A stretch of 38,446 bases of DNA from Pseudonocardiales bacterium. Its GTDB lineage: Bacteria > Actinomycetota > Actinomycetes > Mycobacteriales > Pseudonocardiaceae. Of the stretch, positions 32,693-38,446 are shown piece by piece (the stretch's first letter is position 1; each line of letters begins with the position of its first letter). The position numbers were made by a program, and so were the translations under genes. Below the pieces are notes generated by a model, which had not been told where the DNA came from, ran no database searches, and saw only the letters and a program-made list of their open reading frames with translations. The stretch lies in assembly GCA_003244245.1 (NCBI GenBank), contig QHBY01000538.1, positions 25,580-64,025 of the forward strand. Reading direction: 5' to 3'.

Positions 32693-33228
32693 CTGACCTC
32701 AACGTCCCGATCGTTCCCGCCGCACCGTGTCCCCGCGGGGTCGAGGCATCAGAATGGGCAGCAAATCTGTCCGATCCGGCTCGATACGGCGGAACGGCAG
32801 CCGATCGCTCCCGCGAACAGACAGCAGCGGATTCGACCGGCACCGCTGCCTACCGCTTCCGGGAGATTCTTCTGCACACCGGCGAACTCGAATGGGCCAC
32901 CAAGAGCCTGGCCGGGCTCAGCCACAAAGCACTGTGGCGCAACGAAGACACCGGCGCATCGATCTCCCTCGTCCGGTTCGCGAAAGGCTCCGGCATCCCC
33001 TCACGGCACGCACACGCCTCCAACCAGTTCATGTACTGCCTGCAGGGGCGCTACCTGTACGTGCCAACTGCATTCACCCTGACCCCGGGGTCGTTCTACT
33101 GGAACCCGCGGGGCAGCCTGCACGGTCCCACCCGCGCCGAGGAGGAGTCCGTGCTGCTGGAGTTCTACGACGGCCCCCACTACCCAAGCCAACCCGACTG
33201 GTACAGCTCGCCCGCAGACGCCCGCTAG
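32689..33228 (+). CDS. Cupin-domain dioxygenase-like protein
   Basis: The 179-residue protein contains one cupin with motif 1 VRFAKGSGIPSRHAHASNQFMYCLQGRYLYV (His-x-His ligands) and motif 2 GSFYWNPRGSLHGPTRAEEESVLLEFYDGP. The pattern resembles ChrR-like or 2,4'-dihydroxyacetophenone dioxygenase-like cupins, which use non-heme iron to split C-C bonds in aromatic ketones or diketones. The match is by eye and only at family level. The GTG at 32689 overlaps the preceding stop. It is followed 11 bases later by the RidA-like gene. Confidence 0.75.
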   Translation: MTDLNVPIVPAAPCPRGVEASEWAANLSDPARYGGTAADRSREQTAADSTGTAAYRFREILLHTGELEWATKSLAGLSHKALWRNEDTGASISLVRFAKGSGIPSRHAHASNQFMYCLQGRYLYVPTAFTLTPGSFYWNPRGSLHGPTRAEEESVLLEFYDGPHYPSQPDWYSSPADAR

Positions 33229-33239
33229 TAGGAGAAGAC

Positions 33240-33638
33240 ATGCCCAAATCCCAACTGAGTTCGCCACTGCTCGCTGCACCAAACGGCCACTTCGCCCAGG
33301 CCACCACTGCGCCCGGAGCGGGCCGGCTGGTCTTCATCTCCGGCATGACCGCACGCAATGTGGACGGAACGATCACCGGTATTGGTGACATCACTGCACA
33401 GACGCATCAGGTCTGCCGAAACCTGCGCGCAGCGGTCGAAGCCGCCGCAGGCACCCTAGATGACATCGCCCGCGTCGACGTCTATGTCCGCAACATCGAG
33501 GATTTCGCGAAGATCCATGTCGTGCGCCAAGAATACTTCGCCAGCGATCCCCCCGCCTCAACAATGGTCGAGGTGTCCAAACTCGCAAACAAGGACTACC
33601 TCATCGAAATCAACGCCATCGCCATCGTGGCCGAATGA
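33240..33638 (+). CDS. RidA/YjgF-family protein lacking the catalytic arginine
   Basis: This 132-residue protein has the Rid-family fold: GHFAQATTAPGAGRLVFISGMTA opens the trimer-forming barrel and IARVDVYVRNIEDFAKIHVVRQEYF is the central helix. The segment equivalent to PARSCVEV of E. coli RidA reads PPASTMVEV, so the Arg needed for 2-aminoacrylate deamination seems absent, and the later EIEAIA reads EINAIA. It therefore belongs to another Rid subfamily, some members of which deaminate 2-aminomuconate-type intermediates. AGGAG is 5 bases before the ATG. Its stop overlaps the FAH gene start. Confidence 0.85.
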   Translation: MPKSQLSSPLLAAPNGHFAQATTAPGAGRLVFISGMTARNVDGTITGIGDITAQTHQVCRNLRAAVEAAAGTLDDIARVDVYVRNIEDFAKIHVVRQEYFASDPPASTMVEVSKLANKDYLIEINAIAIVAE

Positions 33639-34513
33639 GGCTCGCATCGATCCGCGCCGCCGATCACGCCGTCATCGGCGTCGTCTCCGCTGACCAGCAG
33701 ACGGTACGAGTGCTGCCGACAGCGCTAGGCACCGTCGATGACGTCGTACGCGGACTGCTTCCGCTGAAAACAGTGTCCGCCGCCGCCGCCAACATCCCGA
33801 ACACAGCGATCGAGACGCTAGAGATCGGGCCGCCCCTGACGCGATTCAACCGCGACATTCTGTGTACTGGATGGAACTACGTAGACCACTTCCACGAGTC
33901 GGCCGGTCGCCGCGACGGCCAAGGACCACCATCGATGCCCGAACACCCCACCTTCTTCACGAAAGGACCCGACACCGTCATCGGACCCCATGACGTCATC
34001 GCGTTCGACTCCACCCTGTCGGCGAAATGGGACTACGAAGCCGAGCTAGCCCTCGTGATCGGACACGACGGGCGGTCTATCCCCGAACCCGATGCCCTGG
34101 CGCACGTGTTCGGCTACTTCGTAGCCAACGACATCTCACAACGCGATCTCCAGCGCAGCCACGGGGGGCAATGGCTCAAAGGCAAGAGCCTGGACGCCAC
34201 CATGCCCATCGGCCCGTGGATCACAACCGCCGACGAGATTTCCGACCCCATCGACATGACCGTCGAGTGCGAACTCAACGGCGAGCTCGTCCAACACGCA
34301 TCGACCAAGGAAATGGCGTTCGCGATCCCGCGGCTGATCGCCGAACTCAGCCGCGGAATGACCCTACGGGCAGGGGACGTCCTACTCACCGGCACGCCAA
34401 GCGGTGTCGGCAACGCCCGCACGCCGCCGGTATACCTGACGTCTGGCGACATCCTCCAAACCCGCATCAAAGGCCTCGGCGACCTGAAAAACGCCCTCGG
34501 ACACAGATCATGA
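33635..34513 (+). CDS. Fumarylacetoacetate hydrolase-family enzyme
   Basis: The 292-residue enzyme has the FAH C-terminal domain with metal ligands Glu135 and Glu137 in WDYEAELALVIG and Asp166 in YFVANDISQRDLQ, plus GGQWLKGKSLDATMPIGPWI and the late LLTGTPSGVG. Members hydrolyse acylpyruvates or C-C bonds, hydrate or isomerise ring-cleavage products, or decarboxylate oxaloacetate-like acids. In this setting it would process the opened ring. It is coupled by ATGA to the RidA-like gene before it and to the degenerate ORF after it. Confidence 0.88.
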   Translation: MRLASIRAADHAVIGVVSADQQTVRVLPTALGTVDDVVRGLLPLKTVSAAAANIPNTAIETLEIGPPLTRFNRDILCTGWNYVDHFHESAGRRDGQGPPSMPEHPTFFTKGPDTVIGPHDVIAFDSTLSAKWDYEAELALVIGHDGRSIPEPDALAHVFGYFVANDISQRDLQRSHGGQWLKGKSLDATMPIGPWITTADEISDPIDMTVECELNGELVQHASTKEMAFAIPRLIAELSRGMTLRAGDVLLTGTPSGVGNARTPPVYLTSGDILQTRIKGLGDLKNALGHRS

Positions 34514-34872
34514 AGGCAGACAGCAACTCGCTGGGATGCCACGAATACCGCAGATGGGAGCCTGCAGCAGCTCCTCCACGAACACGCAACCAGATCCATT
34601 TCCGGTCGCCGATGTCGGGGAGGCGGCCCAGACTTGACAGGCAGAACAGCGATCGCGCGGTGGCGCGTGACCGGACCTCAGACGGCGGTACCCGGTTCGT
34701 CCGACCGAGCATTGGCATCTGGCCCGCCGATATGGCTTATGGCTATCACGACCCCATCGAGGTCGGTCGCGCCATCGTCGAGAACGTAGCACTTCGAAAC
34801 CCGACTTACGGCCGAAACGGCCCGTCAAGACCCTCGTGCTCGGGCCCACGATTTCATCGCTTCACGTCATGA
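34510..34872 (+). pseudogene. Degenerate ORF with a MalY/PatB aminotransferase-like fragment
   Basis: A 120-codon frame starts on ATGA shared with the FAH stop and ends on ATGA shared with the PIG-L start. The middle reads SIGIWPADMAYGYHDPIEVG and continues AIVENVALRNPTYG, which resembles the N-terminal LPLWVADMDF...AxxxALxxRVxHxxxGY block of MalY/PatB-type PLP enzymes. The rest of that about 390-residue enzyme is missing and the last residues drift into an unrelated frame. It may be a truncated gene left by deletion, with the overlaps formed by chance or kept by selection. No function is expected. Confidence 0.35.
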
Positions 34873-35600
34873 CTGCTGGACCTCTCGCCCGAGTTGACGA
34901 AGGGTGGTCTGCCGCGCTTGCAATAGTCGCCCACCCCGACGATCTCGAATACGGGTGCGCTGCTGCGATCGCCAAGTGGACGTCCCACGGCAAGAACGTC
35001 GCATACTGCCTTGTAACGCGAGGTGAGGCGGGGATCGACGGACTAGCTCCGGAGCAGGCCGGACCGTTACGCGAGCAAGAGCAGCTTGCGTCGGCCGCGA
35101 TAGTGGGCGTTCAGGTCGTGGACTTCCTCGGCTACAACGACGGTATGCTCGAGTACGGCCTGCCAATGCGCCGCGACATCGCGGCTGCAGTTCGCAAACA
35201 CCGCCCCCAGGTCGTAATCACAGGAAACTTTCACGATACGTGGGCCCCCGGTGTGCTGAATCAGGCTGATCACATTGCGGTAGGACGCGCAGTCGTTGAC
35301 GGAGTGCGAGACGCGGCCAACCGCTGGGTGTTTCGCGACCTCCTAGCGCACGGCCTCGCACCCTGGAGGGGCGTACGCACAGTTCTTGTGGCGGGGTCAC
35401 CTGCGGCCACGCATGGGGTGGATGTCACCGAAGACTTCGCCACAGGCGTTCAGTCGCTCAAAGCGCATTCCGCATACTTGGCGGGTCTTGGCTCCGGGCC
35501 GATGTCCGATCCCGAGGAGTTTCTCGAGTCCACCGCTCGCGTCGTGGGCACCCGTCTGAGCTGCACATTCGGCGTGGCGTTCGAGGTCATCGACTTCTGA
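34869..35600 (+). CDS. PIG-L / LmbE-family deacetylase
   Basis: The 243-residue protein has the zinc-binding signature AIVAHPDDLEYGCAAAIAKW near its start and the second His-bearing motif ADHIAVGRAVVDGVRDAAN, with GNFHDTWAPG between. These enzymes remove N-acyl groups from sugars or small amides. In this cluster it could hydrolyse an N-acyl substituent of the substrate. The ATG at 34869 overlaps the preceding stop; a GTG at 34836 would lengthen it by 11 residues. It is the last gene of the coupled run, and no clear terminator was seen after it. Confidence 0.85.
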   Translation: MTAGPLARVDEGWSAALAIVAHPDDLEYGCAAAIAKWTSHGKNVAYCLVTRGEAGIDGLAPEQAGPLREQEQLASAAIVGVQVVDFLGYNDGMLEYGLPMRRDIAAAVRKHRPQVVITGNFHDTWAPGVLNQADHIAVGRAVVDGVRDAANRWVFRDLLAHGLAPWRGVRTVLVAGSPAATHGVDVTEDFATGVQSLKAHSAYLAGLGSGPMSDPEEFLESTARVVGTRLSCTFGVAFEVIDF

Positions 35601-36352
35601 TCGTGATCCAGGGATGGCGAGGATGTAGGGGTGCAAAGGCGCGTGTGGAGGTGCTCAGAATTGCGGCTCTCCGTCGGCAGCGAGTAGGTGCCGCCGTACC
35701 AGGCCGGCCCTCAGGTCACGCCGAATCCATTGCGTACCTGGTCTGCCTGCGGGTACAGGTCATCTCATCTCATCGCAGCGTCCGCGGGAACTTCGGTCAG
35801 GGCCCTAGCCTAGTGACGTTGGGTAACGGTGCGCACGGCGCAGGTGCCGTCACGTGGAGGCGCTACGTCAGTCCAAGCACGCAGGCTGACGCCGTGGTCC
35901 CCGCCGGCCCCTGGGATGAGACCGTCACTTCGAGCTGCATGGACCCGCCAAACTGCAGGCTCACGCGATAGCGGACGGGATCGCCACCCGATTACCTGTG
36001 CGCTCGGGCCTGGCGAGTTGCCGTAGACACTTACCGCCACGGTGTCGGTGCATGACGACGCGAGTCGGCCGGCATGCGCCTGCTCGACGACAGCCTCGGC
36101 GTGAAACGAGGTCCAGCGTGCCAACGGAAGCGCCGCAAAATGTCGTGGCCGGGCCTGCGCATCCATCAAATGGCACGGTCGTCCGGTATGCCGCGCACGA
36201 TGACAACTATCGCTCAGGTATTCGTGCGGGCGATACGGAGCGCCGCTGCCGACGATCTTGGAACCTCCGCAGTCTCGATCACCGAAACTCCCTAGCCTGC
36301 GGGGCGGGCGGTGGTCGTGGTGGACGTTACCGTGATGCCGCTCGCCGAAATT
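35601..36352. other. Gene-poor stretch between the catabolic operon and the ISL3 element
   Basis: About 750 bases contain no frame with convincing coding character. Open frames on both strands are Arg-rich shadows. The only hint of a gene is a frameshifted minus-strand reading at about 35863-36170, listed separately. No tRNA, terminator or repeat could be supported. Confidence 0.5.
35863..36170 (-). pseudogene. Possible decayed small protein gene, frameshifted
   Basis: On the minus strand one frame gives SSCTDTVAVSVYGNSPGPSA, continuing QVIG. After a frame change close by, another gives DPVRYRVSLQFGGSMQLEVT, continuing VSSQGPAG up to a TAG at 35863. Both pieces look like beta-rich, secreted-type sequence, loosely like the C-terminal part of MmpS-type proteins. 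The resemblance is weak and could be chance. Confidence 0.2.
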
Positions 36353-36375
36353 GGTTCTGGCGCACTTTCCGTGAT
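36353..36375 (+). repeat. Left inverted repeat of the ISL3 element
   Basis: The 23 bases begin GGTTCTGGCGCACTTTCC and match the reverse complement of 38034-38056 at 22 positions. Confidence 0.85.
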
Positions 36376-36469
36376 GCTGGTGTTGCGCGTGTTGCCGATG
36401 AGACTGGTGCTTTTGGGTTGATCATGCTGGACATGTGACTTCGAGTGCTGTCGGGTTCTGCTGCCGCAC

Positions 36470-38029
36470 TTGACCGGGGTGGTGATCGAGCAGATCGACG
36501 GTGAGGCCGGGGGCGTGGTCATCCGAGCCTCGACCCGCGACGGTCCGGCGGCGTGCCCAGGGTGCGGGACAGCGCCGGCGCGGGTGCACAGCCGCTACGA
36601 ACGCACGCTCGGTGACGCTGGCGTCGGTGGGCGGCCACTCACGATCCTGCTGCAGGTGCGGCGGCTATTCTGCGATTCGACCGAGTGCGGTCGAGTCACC
36701 TTCGTCGAGCAGGTGGAGGGACTGACCACCAGGCACGCTCGGCGCAGCGTGCTGCTGCGCCGGATGCTGGAGGCAATCGGGCTGGCTCTCGCCGGTCGTG
36801 CCGGGGCGCGGCTTGCCGGGCATCTCGGCATCGCGGCGAATCGATCGACGATCCTGCGTCTGGTGCGGGCGCTGCCTGATCCGCAGGTCGGTACCGTCTC
36901 GACGTTGGGGGTGGACGACTTCGCGCTGCGCCGCGGTCACGTCTACGGAACGGTGGTGCTGAATATGCAGACCCACCGACCGATCGATCTGCTCGCCGAT
37001 CGGCAGGCCGAGACGTTTGCCAACTGGCTGCGCGAGCATCCCGGCACTGAGGTGATCTGCCGCGACCGCGGCGGTGCCTACGCCGAGGGCGCCCGGCAGG
37101 GTGCACCGGACGCCATCCAGGTCGCGGACCGCTGGCACCTTTGGCACAACCTTGGCGAACACGTGGAGAAGACGGTACTGCGCCACCGCGCCGACCTACC
37201 CGAACCCATCGGCGACGGCCCGCCGGACGACGACCCAAACCCAACGCCCGACGTCGCACCACCGACCGCGGCAATCGGGGAGAAGACCATCGTGACCCGG
37301 ACCAAGCTTCGCTATGCCGCCGTGCAGGAGCTGTACTCGCGTGGCGTGTCGCTGTCCTCGATCGCTCGCACCCTTGATCTGGACGTGGCCACGGTGCGTC
37401 GCTTCGCCCACGCCACCGGCTTGGACGAGCTGCTGATCAAGACGCTCCAGCGGGCCAGCCTGCTCGATGAGTTCAAGGCCTACCTGCACCAACGATGGAC
37501 CCAGGGCTGCACCGACGCCGCGCGCCTCGCCGAAGAGATCACCGTGCAGGGCTACCGCGGCAGCGAGCAAACCGTGCGTCGCTACCTGCACGAGTTCCGC
37601 ACCGGCCGGCCGGCTCCGAAACCGCACCCGGCCGCACCCACCGTCCGGGACGTCACCGGATGGATCATGCGAAGACCCGACCGCCTCGATCAGGAGGAAC
37701 AGCTGAAGTTCAAGCAGGTTCGAGCCCGCAGCCGGCACCTGGACGCCACCGCCGCACACGTGGCCGCCTTCGCCGAGATGCTCACCGGGCTGCACGGCGA
37801 GCGGCTCGAGACCTGGATCACGGCCGTCGAGGCCGACGACCTCCCGCACCTTCACTCCTTCACCAGCGGCCTGCGGCGCGATCACGCCGCCGTCTACAAC
37901 GGCCTCACCACGAGCCACAACTCCGGCATGGTCGAAGGAACCGTCAACAAGATCAAGTTCCTCAAGCGGCAGATGTACGGTCGCGCCAACCTCGACCTAC
38001 TCCGCAAACGGGTACTCCTCGCCGCATGA
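36470..38029 (+). CDS. ISL3-family transposase
   Basis: The 519-residue transposase has the N-terminal zinc-finger segment (CPGCGTAPARVHSRYERTLGD). The catalytic domain includes GVDDFALRRGHVYGTVVLN, ICRDRGGAYAEGA and the closing NSGMVEGTVNKIKFLKRQMYGRANLDLLRKR, covering the three acidic residues. A long helical insertion with an HTH-like part (about 290-330) is usual in the family. The frame first meets a possible start at TTG 36470. The in-frame codons just before (RVLLPHL) look like family sequence but lack a normal start up to a TGA at 36419, so the N-terminus may use a non-standard start or be slightly damaged. Confidence 0.85.
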   Translation: MTGVVIEQIDGEAGGVVIRASTRDGPAACPGCGTAPARVHSRYERTLGDAGVGGRPLTILLQVRRLFCDSTECGRVTFVEQVEGLTTRHARRSVLLRRMLEAIGLALAGRAGARLAGHLGIAANRSTILRLVRALPDPQVGTVSTLGVDDFALRRGHVYGTVVLNMQTHRPIDLLADRQAETFANWLREHPGTEVICRDRGGAYAEGARQGAPDAIQVADRWHLWHNLGEHVEKTVLRHRADLPEPIGDGPPDDDPNPTPDVAPPTAAIGEKTIVTRTKLRYAAVQELYSRGVSLSSIARTLDLDVATVRRFAHATGLDELLIKTLQRASLLDEFKAYLHQRWTQGCTDAARLAEEITVQGYRGSEQTVRRYLHEFRTGRPAPKPHPAAPTVRDVTGWIMRRPDRLDQEEQLKFKQVRARSRHLDATAAHVAAFAEMLTGLHGERLETWITAVEADDLPHLHSFTSGLRRDHAAVYNGLTTSHNSGMVEGTVNKIKFLKRQMYGRANLDLLRKRVLLAA

Positions 38030-38033
38030 CCCG

Positions 38034-38056
38034 ATCACGGGAAGTGCGCCAGAACC
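38034..38056 (-). repeat. Right inverted repeat of the ISL3 element
   Basis: Read on the minus strand it begins GGTTCTGGCGCACTTCCC and differs from the left repeat at one position. It starts 5 bases after the transposase stop. Confidence 0.85.
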
Positions 38057-38145
38057 GAATTACCTGAACGTCGACACTCCTGCCCGGCTGCGTCCCGGTA
38101 CCGGGCGCGCCACTGCCCGTTCGGCCGTTTGGTGATACTGGCCAT
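38035..38145 (-). pseudogene. N-terminal fragment of a tyrosine integrase, cut by the ISL3 element
   Basis: From an ATG at 38145 with GGAGG 4 bases upstream, the minus strand reads ASITKRPNGQWRARYRDAAG and a few more residues, the familiar start of actinobacterial phage-type integrases (ASIxKRPxGxWRARYRDxxG). About 29 codons are native. The frame then enters the right inverted repeat of the ISL3 element and stops at 38035. The remainder of the gene is not found on the other side of the element, so this is an inactive relic marking an earlier integrative element. Confidence 0.65.
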
Positions 38146-38250
38146 CGGACCTCCGTTTCTGAGCCTCCGACAAGTGTGCCGCCGCACTGACACGTCGCAC
38201 GCGAGGTGGCCCGCGACGCATGGATTAGGAGTCCGAGGCGACGAGGATTA

Positions 38251-38446
38251 GATGTGGATGCGGGGCCGGTAGACATGGCAGCGCTCATCAGCCAGAAGGA
38301 CGAGCTGGTCGCACACTTGCGACAAGACAAGTACGCCGCGGTCGCTGATGCCTACGGCTTCGAAGTCCGCCGCGGTACCGCCGCGTTCGACCAGGAAGGC
38401 GCGTTCACCGTCGATGGGCGCCCGCTCTCAGCTGGCGCGTTCCTGC
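38251..38446 (+). pseudogene. Mercuric reductase (MerA) fragment, 5' end missing, continues past the window
   Basis: The frame reads DAGPVDMAALISQKDELVAH, then LRQDKYAAVADAYGFEVRRG and on through DGRPLSAGAFL. This fits the part of mercuric reductase that follows the redox-active CVNVGCVPSK motif. That motif, the FAD-binding start and any HMA domain are absent upstream, where unrelated sequence begins at about 38250. An ATG at 38275 could start a shortened product, but without the active-site disulfide it would not reduce Hg(II). The gene runs off the window end, so only the 5' truncation can be judged. Confidence 0.65.

Larger units (their letters stand above)
36353..38056 (+). mobile_element. 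ISL3-family insertion sequence, complete
   Basis: A single ISL3 transposase gene is framed by near-perfect 23-bp inverted repeats, giving an element of 1704 bases. The right end lies within the coding start of an integrase gene on the minus strand. Flanking 8-base sequences (CCGAAATT on the left, GAATTACC on the right) do not form a target duplication, so the two flanks were probably not contiguous before insertion, or one side was later rearranged. Confidence 0.85.

Noticed and set aside
38057-38250. A tRNA-type attachment site beside the integrase relic
   Set aside because: A short segment near 38221-38240 looked tRNA-like, but no cloverleaf or matching repeat elsewhere in the window could be found.
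1-38446. CRISPR arrays, rRNA, tRNA genes and riboswitches
   Set aside because: No regularly spaced repeats and no recognisable tRNA or rRNA segments were seen on either strand by eye; structured RNAs cannot be excluded without a covariance search.

Overview
The window looks like a piece of a high-GC actinobacterial genome. GC-rich third codon positions, many GTG starts, start/stop overlaps of the ATGA or GTGA kind, TTGACA/TANNNT promoters and apparently leaderless genes all fit. I cannot name the genus from sequence alone. Mobile DNA brackets both ends, so this is probably a plasmid or genomic-island catabolic region.

Left edge (about 1-5800): a three-gene minus-strand module of the Tn554 type (two tyrosine recombinases plus a DUF6262/TnpC-like protein), abutting an IS3-family element whose 3' end is lost, then a broken winged-helix regulator gene. 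Positions 5964-8250 hold a flavin oxidoreductase and a methyltransferase of visibly lower GC. Positions 8395-11067 hold a SnoaL-like protein divergent from an HxlR-type regulator, then a coupled minus operon (PPOX-like flavoprotein, SnoaL-like protein, cysteine-less Asp/Glu-racemase homologue).

Core (11461-22489): two complete ABC importers of the ribose/CUT2 type (permease, binding lipoprotein and double ATPase each). They are separated by a second SnoaL-like gene. The second importer runs on into an amidase, a thiolase-fold protein lacking thiolase catalytic residues, and its DUF35-type Zn/OB partner. Facing them is a minus operon: isochorismatase-like hydrolase, an XRE helix-turn-helix protein fused to an OsmC domain, and an acyl-CoA ligase. 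Divergent from that operon are an MDR reductase and a stand-alone OsmC protein. A long, tightly coupled plus-strand run (27450-35600) follows: ACMSD-like amidohydrolase, malate/lactate-type dehydrogenase, a small unknown ORF, SDR, class A flavin monooxygenase, two cupins, RidA-like protein, FAH-family enzyme, a degenerate ORF and a PIG-L deacetylase.

Taken together this reads as uptake plus stepwise degradation of an unknown, probably nitrogen- or amide-containing aromatic or heterocyclic compound: import, amide hydrolysis, CoA activation and C-C cleavage, hydroxylation, ring opening, then deamination or hydrolysis. The most interesting signal is a tandem motif, GTTGCCA-N5-G(T/A)TG(A/C)CA(A/G), found at five places in four promoter regions of the cluster, usually overlapping a -35 box. 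The XRE-OsmC fusion encoded inside the cluster is the natural candidate regulator.

Right edge (35601-38446): a gene-poor stretch, a complete ISL3-family insertion sequence with 23-bp inverted repeats that interrupts an integrase gene, and a 5'-truncated mercuric reductase gene running off the window.
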